DNA of 64,000 bases from Rikenellaceae bacterium. Its GTDB lineage: Bacteria; Bacteroidota; Bacteroidia; Bacteroidales; UBA932. The translations under genes were made by a program, and so were the position numbers. The notes beneath the pieces were generated by a model, which was not told the DNA's origin, made no database searches, and saw only the letters and a program-made list of their open reading frames with translations. Within the stretch, counting starts at the first letter, position 1; each line of letters opens with the position of its first letter. Location: assembly GCA_003542575.1 (NCBI GenBank), contig DPKJ01000014.1:362566-426565 (forward strand). The letters are read 5' to 3'. Of this stretch, positions 49,652 through 58,569 are shown piece after piece.

Positions 49652-50707
49652 ATGGGCTTATTGCTTTTTTACCTGTTTCTTGCACTCTCTGTTTCATTTC
49701 TCTGTTCGGTAATGGAGGCTGTATTGCTAACGACACCCATGTCGTTTGTCTCTATGAAAGAGGAGCAGGGAGTAAAGGCGGGTGCTCTTTTTAAAAGACT
49801 GAAACAAAATATTGACAGACCACTCTCTGCAATTCTCTCTCTTAACACAATCGCACACACTATAGGGGCTGCAGGAGTGGGAGCGCAGGCCACACTGGTC
49901 TTTAATAATATCTCTTTTGGGCTGATTTCTGCAACCCTCACAATCCTTATATTGGTCTTCTCTGAAATTCTTCCTAAAACAATTGGAGCATACTATTGGA
50001 AATCAATAGCTATGGGGTCTGCAAAGATCATTAACATAATGGTCTTTATAACTTATCCTCTTGTGGTCATTTCAGAGGGGTTGACCAAAATTATTTCGAA
50101 GGGAGGCAGAGATAATGCATCTGTAAGTCGTGAAGAGTTCTCTGCTATGGTTAATATTGGTGAGGAGGAGGGGCTTATAGGCAGTGCAGAAAATCGTATT
50201 ATCCAAAACATAATTAAGCTAAGAGGTGTTAAGGTCGAAGACGTTATGACGCCACGAGTGGTGGTGGAGACAGCTTCGGAAGAGATGACAATAGAAGAGT
50301 TTCATAACAATAAAAACTACAGAAACTTTTCCCGAATACCAATCTACTCTTCAACCGGAAAAGAGGACATAATCGGTTTTGTCCACAGACAGGACGTCAT
50401 TGAGAATGTGGCCAACGACAATTTTGGAGTTAAACTAAAATCAATTAAAAGAGAGATTACGGTTGTTCCTAATTTTCAGCCTCTTACTGTCTTATGGGAG
50501 AGGCTTCTCTCTAAAAAAGCACATATAGCTTTGGTGGTAGATGAATATGGAGGGTTTGAGGGAATAGTTACACTCGAAGATGTTATAGAGACAATTCTGG
50601 GGCTTGAAATCATGGACGAAAGAGATGTTAATCCCGATATGCAGCAGTACGCAAGAGAGCGTTGGAAAAAGCGTCTGGATAAGTACAAGCAACTGTCTGA
50701 TAAGTAA
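49652..50707 (+). CDS. CNNM/CorC-family membrane protein (HlyC/CorC)
   Basis: A 351-residue protein: DUF21/CNNM transmembrane domain with about four helices (residues 1-150; LILVFSEILPKTIGAYYW is the conserved core), then two CBS motifs (about 190-330; VEDVMTPRVVVETASEE, IALVVDEYGGFEGIVTLED). Members act in Mg2+/Co2+ export or transport. The C-terminal CorC_HlyC domain found in longer relatives is absent here; the protein ends soon after the CBS pair. Preceded by 115 bp with no gene; followed by a terminator at 50839. Confidence 0.92.
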   Translation: MGLLLFYLFLALSVSFLCSVMEAVLLTTPMSFVSMKEEQGVKAGALFKRLKQNIDRPLSAILSLNTIAHTIGAAGVGAQATLVFNNISFGLISATLTILILVFSEILPKTIGAYYWKSIAMGSAKIINIMVFITYPLVVISEGLTKIISKGGRDNASVSREEFSAMVNIGEEEGLIGSAENRIIQNIIKLRGVKVEDVMTPRVVVETASEEMTIEEFHNNKNYRNFSRIPIYSSTGKEDIIGFVHRQDVIENVANDNFGVKLKSIKREITVVPNFQPLTVLWERLLSKKAHIALVVDEYGGFEGIVTLEDVIETILGLEIMDERDVNPDMQQYARERWKKRLDKYKQLSDK

Positions 50708-50838
50708 AGAAAGTATCCATACCCAAAAGGGTGAAAATTACACTTTTTTCCTCTTAGACTTGATTTGATTTAAAATAGAAAGCTCTAATTTATAAATCGT
50801 TGCAAATTTTAAAGCAATATAATATTTGAAAAAAACAG

Positions 50839-50875
50839 GCCACGGGAAATTTTTACACTACCCGTGGCTTTTTTT
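50839..50875 (+). terminator. terminator between convergent CNNM and mrp genes
   Basis: GCCACGGG (50839-50846) and CCCGTGGC (50861-50868) with T7 on the right and A-rich sequence on the left; should end both transcripts. Confidence 0.85.
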
Positions 50876-50944
50876 ACGCATTAAGTGAAAAAATTTTAAG
50901 CTCATCCGGACAGCATCAAGCCATTCATCCTGGAGTCAAGCTCA

Positions 50945-52018
50945 CTATTCCAATATTGCAATAATTTTGCTTGCAAGTTTGTGGAAGCTTCTCGAATCCT
51001 CTCTGTCCAGGAGCGCAATCGGCTTACCCTCGTCACCACACTCCCTTATGCTCTGGATAAGAGGAATTTGTCCAAGCAAAGGAATGTCAAATTTCTTAGC
51101 CATCTCTTTGCATCCGTCTTTTCCAAATATATAGTACTTGTTGTTGGGTAGCTCTGCCGGTGTGAACCACGACATATTCTCTACAATACCCAGAATTGGC
51201 TTATTTATATCCTTTGAACGGAACATATTTACCCCCTTCTCAACATCTGCAAGTGCAACATCCTGTGGAGTACTCACTACAATTGCTCCCGAAAGAGGCA
51301 GATCCTGTACCACCGAAATATGAACATCACCTGTTCCCGGAGGCAGATCAACCAGTAAAAAGTCCAATTCACCCCACTGTACCTGCAAAACCATCTGTTT
51401 AAGGGCATTGCTGGCCATGGGACCACGCCAAATTAGCGGCTGATCAGGCTTTGCAAAGTATCCTATTGACATCCATTTTACTCCGTACTTTTCAATAGGG
51501 ATAATCATCTCCTTTCCGCTTGAATCATCAACCAGTGGCTTTTCTGTTTCGGTATCGGTCATCTTAGGAACAGAGGGCCCGTAAACATCGGCATCTGTCA
51601 GACCAACCTTAAAGCCCAGTTTTGCAAGTGAAATTGCAAGGTTAACGGCAACTGTAGACTTCCCAACGCCTCCTTTACCTGAAGCTATAGCGATAATGTG
51701 CCCCACATTAGCAATTGACTCCTGTCCAAGCTCAACAGTAACCCTTTTTTTAATCTTTCTCTCCCTCACAAGCTCCATAATGGAAACCTTAAAATCCATC
51801 CCAGGAAATGCATCCCGTATTGCCTGTTCGCAACTCTTCTTAATAGATCCCGAAAGGGCGTCAGGAGATGGGAAAACAAGTTTAAACCTCACTTTGCCCT
51901 CCTCAATTTTTATATCCTCAACCATCTCCAGAGAGACGATGTCCTTTTCCTTAACAGGGTGTATTACGCTGCGAAGCGCCTGTTCTATCGAATTTTTATC
52001 CATTTTATCAATTCCCAT
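50945..52018 (-). CDS. Mrp/NBP35-type P-loop ATPase (Fe-S carrier family)
   Basis: A 357-residue protein: an N-terminal DUF59/MIP18-like domain (about 1-90), then the ATPase domain with IIAIASGKGGVGKSTVAVNL (deviant Walker A), DADVYGPSVP and DFLLVDLPPGTGD. Mrp proteins carry or insert Fe-S clusters. The usual CxxC after the VENMS block is missing: here IVENMSWFTPAELPNNKYYI, a variant widespread in Bacteroidota, so cluster binding through that pair is not possible. The start at 52018 gives MGIDKMDKN; the ATG at 52003 is an alternative. Convergent with the CNNM gene. Confidence 0.93.
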   Translation of the reverse strand: MGIDKMDKNSIEQALRSVIHPVKEKDIVSLEMVEDIKIEEGKVRFKLVFPSPDALSGSIKKSCEQAIRDAFPGMDFKVSIMELVRERKIKKRVTVELGQESIANVGHIIAIASGKGGVGKSTVAVNLAISLAKLGFKVGLTDADVYGPSVPKMTDTETEKPLVDDSSGKEMIIPIEKYGVKWMSIGYFAKPDQPLIWRGPMASNALKQMVLQVQWGELDFLLVDLPPGTGDVHISVVQDLPLSGAIVVSTPQDVALADVEKGVNMFRSKDINKPILGIVENMSWFTPAELPNNKYYIFGKDGCKEMAKKFDIPLLGQIPLIQSIRECGDEGKPIALLDREDSRSFHKLASKIIAILE

Positions 52019-52104
52019 CTGATGAGTGTTTGTATTGTACTATTATATTTTTGTGCTCAAAAGAGAACACAAATTTAAACAACAATTATAACAGAGAAAA
52101 GTTT

Positions 52105-52325
52105 TCTCCGCGCCAGCCAATCCCTGGGAATTCTTTCCTTTTGCCTTATAGTCAACGATTTAACCACTAATGCGAAAAATGACTAATCAACTGATAATGA
52201 ATGATAAGGAAAGAATTCCCAGGGATTGGATTCACCACAATAAAAATGAGCCAATTTTTATGACAAAAATCGGCTCTTTTTTATATTGTTCTTATTGTGG
52301 GAGTTACCACAAATTGGCGCGGAGA
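52105..52325. repeat. palindromic terminator element, copy B, with nested palindrome
   Basis: Same ends as copy A (TCTCCGCGCCA at 52105-52115, complement TGGCGCGGAGA at 52315-52325) and the same core hairpin GAGCCAATTTTT / AAAAATCGGCTC around 52248-52277, again with the pairing that is stronger on the minus strand. The right end lies 1 bp from the S46 peptidase stop codon. The left arm is interrupted by a separate 113-bp segment with a perfect 24-bp inverted repeat (52117-52140 and 52206-52229), which looks like a second small element inserted into the first. The 60-codon open frame across it has no coding signs. Confidence 0.85.
52117..52229. repeat. nested 113-bp palindromic segment
   Basis: Ends are a perfect 24-bp inverted repeat beginning CCAATCCCTGGGAATTCTTT at 52117; 65 bp of AT-rich sequence lie between. 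Absent from copy A at the equivalent position, so probably inserted later. No ORF. Confidence 0.75.
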
Positions 52326-52326
52326 A

Positions 52327-54474
52327 TTACCTCGCTAGTGTCATTTCGTTAACAAGGTGGCCTGCGCCTCCGAATTTGTCAATGATAAATAGTACGTAGC
52401 GAATGTCTACGCTGATACATCTTTGAAGAGTTGGTTCAAAAATAATATCGCCACTCATAGCCTCCCAGTTGCCATCAAATGCGCAACCAATCAGCTCACC
52501 CTTTGCGTTTAGAACAGGACTTCCTGAATTACCTCCGGTGATGTCGTTGTTTGTTAAAAACGCTACAGGCATTTCACCGTTTGACATGGCATATTGGCCA
52601 TAATCTCTGTTCTTGTGCAGTTCTTTAAGTTTTTCGGGAACTACAAACTCCCAGTTGTTAGGATCCTCTTTTTCCATTACACCATTAAGGGTTGTAATGT
52701 GTTCAAACAGAACGGCATCTTTTGGAGAGTAATTCAATACCTGACCATAGGTCAAACGCATTGTAGAGTTTGCGTCAGGATACATAGCTGTACCTTTCTT
52801 CATTTCTAGCTGCCCTGCAATGTAGGCTTTGTGTCCATCTGCATAGGTTTGATTTGCTCTTGCCAGTTGTGCCTGTAATTTTGGCATAAGTGAGAAGATG
52901 CTTTTTCCAACTTCAAGAGCCGGGTCATTAATAATTGCATTATGGTTTTCTGCAAGAGCTTTCTCTATCTTTTCAAGTGATGTGAAGACAGAGTTGTCAA
53001 ACATATCATCAACGAATTTGTCAATATTTCCTGCAAATTTGCCTTCGAGAGTCTTAAAGAATTCTGGCCTGTGTTCGGCTTTAACTTTGTCCCGGTAAAC
53101 CTTAATAAGTGCTTTGGCAACCTTGCGGTCTGTAGGCTCCGAATAGTTTACGAAAAATGCTTTGATTCTCTGCTCCAGCCCTCCGGCAGCCTTCATGGCC
53201 TCCTCTTTATCACCTTTGGCCAGCAATGACGCTACTTGTGCATAATGGTTTGCAACAGCAGTAAGTTCAATGTTTCCGAGAGCCTCCTGAAGATATCTTA
53301 GATGATACATTGGCTGAGCTCTTTTTTCAACAGCTGAGTTTATGTTTTCCAGAGCGTTGGCATATTTTTCAACTCTCTTCTTATCTTTTTTAACCCACTC
53401 GGCAAATGCTTTCTCTTCCTGAGCACGACGCTCCTGAACATTTAGTTTTGCAAATGTCTCATTCATCCCGATAGCCTTTTTCCAGAAGTTTGAACTGCCT
53501 GAATACTTGCTTGAGTACTGAAGACGAATTTTTGGATCGGCCTCCATATCTGCCATAAGTACATCCTGACGAATACCTCTTACATAGATAGAGATTGCGT
53601 TTGTGATATCCCGTGTTTCTGCAACCTCTGCTGAGGTCATAAAGCGGCTTGTTCTGCCCGGATATCCTATAATCATTGCAAAGTCATTCTGCTCAACACC
53701 CTTTAAAGATATTGTGAGGTGCTTTTTAGGCTGAAGCGGTTTGTTGTTGGGTGAATATGCAGCAGGCTGATTGTTTTCGTCGGCATATACACGGAAAAGT
53801 GAGAAGTCACCTGTGTGTCTTGGCCACATCCAGTTGTCTGTGTCAGCACCAAACTTACCGATAGATGAAGGGGGGGCACCAACAAAACGAACATCGGTAT
53901 AGACTTTTGTCACAACCAGATAGTAGTCGTTGCCACCATACATTGTGGTTACTCTTGCTTGCAGATACTTGTTATTGGCAGTTGCTTTCTTTGTAAGCTC
54001 TTCGATTTTACCATCCAGAGCCTTTTTACGTTCCTCATCAGTATTAGCCTTTTTAAGGGCTTTTTCAATCTCCTTTGTTACATCTGTAAAGCTTTCAAGG
54101 AATGTAACCGAAAGCCCCGGAGATGGAAGCTCCTCCTGACGGTTCATTGCCCAGAAGCCATGTTGCAGGTAGTCTTTTTCGACAGTGCTAAGCCTTTGAA
54201 TTACTCCGTAACCGCAGTGGTGATTTGTAAGAAGCAGCCCCTCAGAAGAGATTATCTCACCAGTACAGCCTCCACCAAAATGAACAATGGCATCTTTAAG
54301 ACTTGTGTTGTTGATATCGTAAATATCCTTGGCGGTTAACTTGAACCCCATTTCGGACATCTTTTTAATATTTAGCTTCTCTATTAATGGAAGCAGCCAC
54401 ATTCCCTCGTCAGACCTTAATGGGCTGATGGAAAGCAAAATGGCAAAAAGAATCAATAGGCCGGTTTTTTTCAT
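52327..54474 (-). CDS. S46-family dipeptidyl-peptidase (DPP7-like)
   Basis: 715 residues from the ATG at 54474, which gives the signal peptide KKTGLLILFAILLSISPLRS; the open frame runs 124 codons further upstream into antisense of the glycerate kinase gene and is spurious. Chymotrypsin-fold serine exopeptidase that releases dipeptides from peptide N-termini in the periplasm, feeding amino-acid catabolism. Catalytic sites: LTNHHCGYG (His near 85), DNWMWPRHTGDF (Asp region near 225), GGNSGSPV (Ser650). Eighteen residues on, in FDGNWE, stands Gly, the S1-pocket residue of DPP7-type enzymes (Arg in the acidic-specific DPP11). So hydrophobic or broad P1 specificity is expected. A TATCTTTG box (54516-54523) drives it. 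Confidence 0.94.
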   Translation of the reverse strand: MKKTGLLILFAILLSISPLRSDEGMWLLPLIEKLNIKKMSEMGFKLTAKDIYDINNTSLKDAIVHFGGGCTGEIISSEGLLLTNHHCGYGVIQRLSTVEKDYLQHGFWAMNRQEELPSPGLSVTFLESFTDVTKEIEKALKKANTDEERKKALDGKIEELTKKATANNKYLQARVTTMYGGNDYYLVVTKVYTDVRFVGAPPSSIGKFGADTDNWMWPRHTGDFSLFRVYADENNQPAAYSPNNKPLQPKKHLTISLKGVEQNDFAMIIGYPGRTSRFMTSAEVAETRDITNAISIYVRGIRQDVLMADMEADPKIRLQYSSKYSGSSNFWKKAIGMNETFAKLNVQERRAQEEKAFAEWVKKDKKRVEKYANALENINSAVEKRAQPMYHLRYLQEALGNIELTAVANHYAQVASLLAKGDKEEAMKAAGGLEQRIKAFFVNYSEPTDRKVAKALIKVYRDKVKAEHRPEFFKTLEGKFAGNIDKFVDDMFDNSVFTSLEKIEKALAENHNAIINDPALEVGKSIFSLMPKLQAQLARANQTYADGHKAYIAGQLEMKKGTAMYPDANSTMRLTYGQVLNYSPKDAVLFEHITTLNGVMEKEDPNNWEFVVPEKLKELHKNRDYGQYAMSNGEMPVAFLTNNDITGGNSGSPVLNAKGELIGCAFDGNWEAMSGDIIFEPTLQRCISVDIRYVLFIIDKFGGAGHLVNEMTLAR

Positions 54475-54515
54475 TTTTATCTTTTTTATGTTTGTTTGAT
54501 TTGGTTGTCTTAAAA

Positions 54516-54523
54516 CAAAGATA
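54516..54523 (-). promoter_or_regulatory. -7 promoter box TATCTTTG of the S46 peptidase gene
   Basis: Minus-strand exact TAnnTTTG match, 41 bp before the ATG at 54474; supports that start against the longer ORF. Confidence 0.65.
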
Positions 54524-54571
54524 AATAAATCTGTCAGAAAAATATTATATTTACATAAAGCAAGGTGCGCT

Positions 54572-55708
54572 ATGATTAAGGTTCTCATACTTGTAGATAA
54601 GTTCAGAGGAAGTCTTACCGCCGGTGAGGTTTCAGAGGCGATAGCAACGGGATTACTATCTGTTTCTGATAGTTTGCAAGTTGTTAAGGTTCCCCTGGCC
54701 GATGGCGGAGAGGGTACTTTAGAGGCCGTTGAAAGCGAGGGAACCAGCAGGATAATGATAGAGAGCTTAGACCCTCTCGGTAGAAAAATTTTAGTGCCCG
54801 TTCTTAAAATGGGAGACAGGGTTCTCATAGAGATGGCAAAAACCACCGGGCTGCATATTTTATCAAAAGAGGAGAGGAATCCTCTTTATACCAGTAGTTA
54901 TGGCCTTGGACTTGTGATCAAACAAGTGGCTGAGTCGGGTGTCCGGAACATTCTTATAGGCATAGGAGGCAGTGCCACCAACGATGGTGGAGCTGGAATG
55001 CTGGAGGCATTGGGATTCCGTTTTATCGGAGAAGAGGGGAGAGATGTCAGATTGGGAAAACACATAGCCGGGCGTGATTTGATAAACATTCGGAATGTTG
55101 ACGATTCAGGGGTCAATCCTCTGTTAAAAGAGATATCTATCGAAGTCGCAAGCGATGTTACAAATTCTTTAACCGGAGCAAAGGGTGCAAGTCGCGTATA
55201 TGGACCTCAGAAAGGAGCAGGAGAACATGAAATTGAGCTCCTTGAAAGGGGAATGCAAAACTTTGCAAAGATTTCGGCAAATTATCTGGGCAATGATCTT
55301 TCGGCAGTTCCCGGATCCGGAGCAGCAGGAGGAGTTGGTTTTGCCCTTGCTGCATACTGCGGAGCAAGTCTAAAGAGCGGTTGGCGGGTTTTATTTGACT
55401 TTATGGATGTAGAGAGGAGTATAATGCAGGCTAATCTTGTAATTACCGGAGAGGGGAGAGTAGATCAGCAAAGCTTGTCAGGGAAACTGTTGGCCGGAGT
55501 TGGAGAGATATGTAAAAGACATAAAAAACCACTTTGGATAATTTGTGGAGATAATCATTTGTCAGACAAAGAGATAAAAAACATTGGAGCCTCTACTCTG
55601 TTTGCAATTTCGTACATTGAACCTGAAAAAGAGGTGGCAATTAAAAATGCCCGCGAATATCTTGAAAAAATTTCAGCTGATGCTGCAACTTATTTGAAGG
55701 ATATTTAG
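54572..55708 (+). CDS. glycerate kinase (GlxK/GckI family)
   Basis: A 378-residue glycerate kinase type 1. Signatures: ILVDKFRGSLTAGEVSEAI, VPLADGGEGTLEAV, ILIGIGGSATNDGGAGMLEALGF, GAKGASRVYGPQKGA, and VITGEGRVDQQSLSGK in the C-terminal half. It phosphorylates glycerate (to 2-phosphoglycerate in this family), linking serine/glyoxylate metabolism to glycolysis. Single gene, divergent from the S46 peptidase. Confidence 0.95.
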   Translation: MIKVLILVDKFRGSLTAGEVSEAIATGLLSVSDSLQVVKVPLADGGEGTLEAVESEGTSRIMIESLDPLGRKILVPVLKMGDRVLIEMAKTTGLHILSKEERNPLYTSSYGLGLVIKQVAESGVRNILIGIGGSATNDGGAGMLEALGFRFIGEEGRDVRLGKHIAGRDLINIRNVDDSGVNPLLKEISIEVASDVTNSLTGAKGASRVYGPQKGAGEHEIELLERGMQNFAKISANYLGNDLSAVPGSGAAGGVGFALAAYCGASLKSGWRVLFDFMDVERSIMQANLVITGEGRVDQQSLSGKLLAGVGEICKRHKKPLWIICGDNHLSDKEIKNIGASTLFAISYIEPEKEVAIKNAREYLEKISADAATYLKDI

Positions 55709-55739
55709 TCTAACAATCGAACAAATAATACATAATAAT

Positions 55740-56099
55740 ATGGAAGGAGTATTTGGAATCATAAGTCCGTTTTTAACAGCAATAGCCATAATTCTTATAG
55801 TCTTTATTTCTAAGATATTAAGAGAAAGATCAAGAAACGAACTTATCATGAAAGCAATTGAGCATGGCAAGGAGATATCTCCTGAGCTATTGGCTGAATC
55901 AAGAAAAGAGAAGAAAAGCGACCCTCTCACCTCGTCACTGGTTATAATCGGGGTTGGTATAGGGCTCTTTGTATCGCTCTATCTCTTTTTTGATGAACTT
56001 AAATATGCTGCATTCGGATTCATCCCGCTCTTTATTGGTTTAGGTCAATTGATTGCCTATCTGATTAACAAGAGAAATAATCCGAAAGGGGAGTATTAA
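55740..56099 (+). CDS. DUF6249-type small membrane protein
   Basis: A 119-residue protein with three helices (about 5-25, 63-85, 90-108) and a charged loop RERSRNELIMKAIEHGKEISPEL, the pattern of the DUF6249 family found next to sigma factor genes in Bacteroidota. No function known. Followed 12 bp later by an ECF-like sigma gene and a small membrane protein, together forming a three-gene operon. Confidence 0.75.
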   Translation: MEGVFGIISPFLTAIAIILIVFISKILRERSRNELIMKAIEHGKEISPELLAESRKEKKSDPLTSSLVIIGVGIGLFVSLYLFFDELKYAAFGFIPLFIGLGQLIAYLINKRNNPKGEY

Positions 56100-56110
56100 A
56101 ACACAAAAGA

Positions 56111-56608
56111 TTGACCAGAGCAGAGTTCGAACAACAGGTAAAATTAAATCAGGAACCGCTCCGCCGGTTCCTGATTAACCTCTGCGACGGCAATCTTTCC
56201 CTGGCAGATGATATTGCACAGGAGGCGTTTATAAAGGCTTATTTGAATATGAACACCTTCTTTGGAAGGTCAAAATTCTCAACATGGTTGTTTAGAATTG
56301 CGTATAACTGTTTTTGCGACAACAAAAGAATTTCGCAGCGATACACAAATACAGAGATTAACGAGGGAAAACTATTTTCAAGTGAATCAACTGACTCAAA
56401 ATATCAAAACCAGGAGCTCTATCTGGCCCTCACAAAGTTGAATGAAAAAGAGAGAAGCTGCATTCTTCTGTTTTACATGGAGGACAAACCGATAAAAGAG
56501 ATTTCTATTATAACAGGAATAAACGAAAATACGGTGAAATCACACCTCTCAAGAGCGAAATCAAATCTGGAGACACATTTAAAAAGTATTGGTTATGAAA
56601 GAGGATAA
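56111..56608 (+). CDS. ECF-type RNA polymerase sigma factor
   Basis: A 165-residue sigma factor with a TTG start at 56111. Region 2: LSLADDIAQEAFIKAYLNMNTFFGRSKFSTWLFRIAYNCF (spread over about 32-75); region 4: LNEKERSCILLFYMEDKPIKEISIITGINENTVKSHLSRA. No -35/-10 preference can be read off. The next gene (56595) starts inside its 3' end and is a likely anti-sigma or modulator. Confidence 0.92.
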   Translation: MTRAEFEQQVKLNQEPLRRFLINLCDGNLSLADDIAQEAFIKAYLNMNTFFGRSKFSTWLFRIAYNCFCDNKRISQRYTNTEINEGKLFSSESTDSKYQNQELYLALTKLNEKERSCILLFYMEDKPIKEISIITGINENTVKSHLSRAKSNLETHLKSIGYERG

Positions 56609-56930
56609 TATTAAGAGGTTTTTTGACGAACACAAACAGACAATAAATGACGAGGGGTTTAGTGAGAGGCTGTTCGCCACCCTGGACTGTCTGCCTCAGC
56701 CTGTCGTTAAAAAAGATAGAAGCAGACTTATAATGATGCTTTTTGCAATTGCCGGTTTTCTGATTTTTGTTTTACTTGGGGGATATAGCGCCGTAATTGA
56801 AGGGTTATCCTCTTTAGGGGGAGCTTTCAGTGATGTTAAGTCGGCAACTCCCGAGATAGTTGTGTCCTTTCTTCTATCAGCACTTGCAATATTTGCCCTT
56901 GGTAAATTTGTAACTGAAGAGATTGGTTAA
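56595..56930 (+). CDS. small membrane protein, possible anti-sigma modulator
   Basis: About 111 residues from the ATG at 56595 (an in-frame TTG 6 bp upstream is less likely). Cytosolic N-terminus (NIKRFFDEHKQTINDEGFSERLFATLDCLP), then two helices (LIMMLFAIAGFLIFVLLGGY and IVVSFLLSALAIFALGKF). Overlaps the sigma gene by 14 bp. Layout is that of small anti-sigma-like proteins; no zinc-binding HxxxCxxC motif is present. Confidence 0.65.
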   Translation: MKEDNIKRFFDEHKQTINDEGFSERLFATLDCLPQPVVKKDRSRLIMMLFAIAGFLIFVLLGGYSAVIEGLSSLGGAFSDVKSATPEIVVSFLLSALAIFALGKFVTEEIG

Positions 56931-56949
56931 CTCGGCGGATAATATCAAA

Positions 56950-57534
56950 TTAAAGAAGCCTGAATGACATTCGGTGATATTTGGTAGATCCAAATTTTCT
57001 TATGGCCTCCCTGTGTAACTTTGTAGGGTAGGCCATATTTTTATCCCAGCCATACAAAGGGAACTCTGCTGCAATCTCTCTCATAAAAGAGTCTCTGTAA
57101 CTTTTTGCAAGTACAGAGGCGGCGGCAATTGAGGCAAATTTACCATCACCACCTACTATACATTTGTGGAGAATGTTTCCGTAGGGTTTAAATCTGTTGC
57201 CGTCAATCAGTAAAAGATCAGGGCTTACCGCAAGCTTGCCAATGGCACGGTGCATCGACAAAATTGCAGCATTCAGAATATTTATATTGTCAATTTCCCC
57301 GGCATCTGCCCATGCAACACCCCATGCAATTGCCTCTTTTTCAATTATTGGCCTAAGCAATTCTCTCTCCTTTTCAGATAGTTGTTTTGAATCATTTAAA
57401 AGAGGATGAAAAAAATCCACCGGAAGAATGACTGCTGCCGCATAAACCGGCCCGGCAAGACAACCCCTGCCCGCTTCGTCGCAACCGGCCTCAATTTTTC
57501 CCTTTTCCAGATAGCTTAAGAGTGTGTTTGCCAT
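56950..57534 (-). CDS. rnhB: ribonuclease HII
   Basis: A 194-residue RNase HII that cleaves RNA in RNA-DNA hybrids and at single ribonucleotides in DNA. Catalytic residues are visible in EAGCDEAGRGCLAGPVYAA (Asp, Glu near residues 19-20), LLIDGNRF (Asp near 110), and a later acidic residue in VLAKSYRDSFM. Normal length. The gene is convergent with the sigma/modulator operon and 45 bp downstream of the small HTH gene start region on the same strand. Confidence 0.96.
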   Translation of the reverse strand: MANTLLSYLEKGKIEAGCDEAGRGCLAGPVYAAAVILPVDFFHPLLNDSKQLSEKERELLRPIIEKEAIAWGVAWADAGEIDNINILNAAILSMHRAIGKLAVSPDLLLIDGNRFKPYGNILHKCIVGGDGKFASIAAASVLAKSYRDSFMREIAAEFPLYGWDKNMAYPTKLHREAIRKFGSTKYHRMSFRLL

Positions 57535-57579
57535 TTTTAACGCAATTTAGCAATGGCATTTAAAATATGAAAATCAGAA

Positions 57580-57975
57580 TTAATATTCAGGGAGCCTCTC
57601 GCGGAGCACACCGATGATGCTCTCTTTGGTTTCAAGATTTGCTTTCAGTACATTAATCTCCCCCTCTTTTTCGGCGAGTTTAATTTTATATGCAGTTTCG
57701 GTGATATCAAGCCTCTCTTTAAACTCCCTCTCAATAATACTTAGCTTTTGTGAGTAATCGGCTGTTGAAGCAGTGTCAAAAATAAGATTTTCAAGAGGTT
57801 TGTCAAGAATTTTTGAAATTTCTTCGAGCCGGGGATTGACCAGCAATGTTGTCCCGCTTTCAATTTCACGATATGAGTTCACCGATATACCCAAAGTTGT
57901 GGCCATATACTCCTGAGTATAACCAAGGGATCTTCTCTCCCTCTTTATGCGCTCTCTTATCTGGTCAAAATCCAT
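57580..57975 (-). CDS. small HTH (XRE-type) regulator with coiled-coil tail
   Basis: 131 residues from the ATG at 57975. Residues 1-60 are a Cro/CI-type helix-turn-helix (MDFDQIRERIKRERRSLGYT, EYMATTLGISVNSYREIESG); the rest is a strongly charged heptad-like coiled coil (LSIIEREFKERLDITETAYK, ending EKEGEINVLKANLETKES). The start is fixed by a TAAATTTG promoter box just 7 bp upstream (57982-57989). Frequent in Bacteroidota; targets unknown. Divergent from the short AraC-like gene. Confidence 0.85.
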   Translation of the reverse strand: MDFDQIRERIKRERRSLGYTQEYMATTLGISVNSYREIESGTTLLVNPRLEEISKILDKPLENLIFDTASTADYSQKLSIIEREFKERLDITETAYKIKLAEKEGEINVLKANLETKESIIGVLRERLPEY

Positions 57976-57981
57976 ATATGA

Positions 57982-57989
57982 CAAATTTA
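57982..57989 (-). promoter_or_regulatory. -7 promoter box TAAATTTG
   Basis: Minus-strand TAnnTTTG match 6 bp before the ATG at 57975; nearly leaderless transcript expected. Confidence 0.6.
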
Positions 57990-58142
57990 TGTTTAAGATG
58001 GCACAATTGAACAACAATCATAAGTTGTTAAAATAACAGGTAAACCCTGTGATAAATGGAAAATAAATTTAAAAAAAGATATAAATGAGTTAAAATCAGA
58101 TAAACCACATGCTGAGGTTTGTTTTAGAGGATGATATGGGTA

Positions 58143-58150
58143 TACATTTG
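58143..58150 (+). promoter_or_regulatory. -7 promoter box TACATTTG
   Basis: TAnnTTTG match 17 bp before the ATG at 58168. Confidence 0.55.
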
Positions 58151-58167
58151 CAGAAAAATTATGTTTT

Positions 58168-58479
58168 ATGAAATGTGAGATTGCAGATCTTCAAAGGGCA
58201 AATTCCCTTGTGGAGATATTAGAAAATCAGAAAATATTTATTAACCCGAATCTTGGTCCGGCTCAAATAGCCATACTATCCGGGGTAGAGTCCGGGCATC
58301 TTGAGAGGTCGGTATTAAACCACCTGGGATTATCTCTGAGAGAGCTTACAGATATGTACAGAGTGCAGCTTGCGTCAGAGCTGCTTAAAAAAGGTGCTCC
58401 CTATAAAGTTTTATACAAATATTCCGGATTTCGTTCTTTTAGCTGCTTTGAAAGCGCAATAAACGATATTGTCTATTGA
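58168..58479 (+). CDS. small AraC-type HTH protein
   Basis: A 103-residue protein consisting of little more than an AraC/XylS-like DNA-binding domain: LGPAQIAILSGVESGHLERSVLNHLGLSLRELTDMYRVQ looks like the first HTH and VLYKYSGFRSFSCFESAIND like the second (SGFxS-x-x-x-F motif). No effector domain. Stand-alone mini-AraC proteins are uncommon but known in Bacteroidota. Lies 90 bp upstream of the EF-G2 gene, possibly its regulator (inference from position only). Confidence 0.75.
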   Translation: MKCEIADLQRANSLVEILENQKIFINPNLGPAQIAILSGVESGHLERSVLNHLGLSLRELTDMYRVQLASELLKKGAPYKVLYKYSGFRSFSCFESAINDIVY

Positions 58480-58569
58480 ATTTTTTTTTATAAATTTGAT
58501 GTTCTGTTTTTAAAATTTGTTAATAAAAATGAGCTAAAAGAAGTAACTAATAAGTAAATTGGATTAAGT

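Noticed and set aside
52170..52352. Short plus-strand ORF across repeat copy B
   Set aside because: It is built from the palindromic repeat and the antisense end of the peptidase gene; no start context or protein features.
54475..54846. N-terminal 124-codon extension of the S46 peptidase frame
   Set aside because: It is antisense to the glycerate kinase gene, lacks peptidase homology, and a signal peptide plus TATCTTTG promoter fix the start at 54474.
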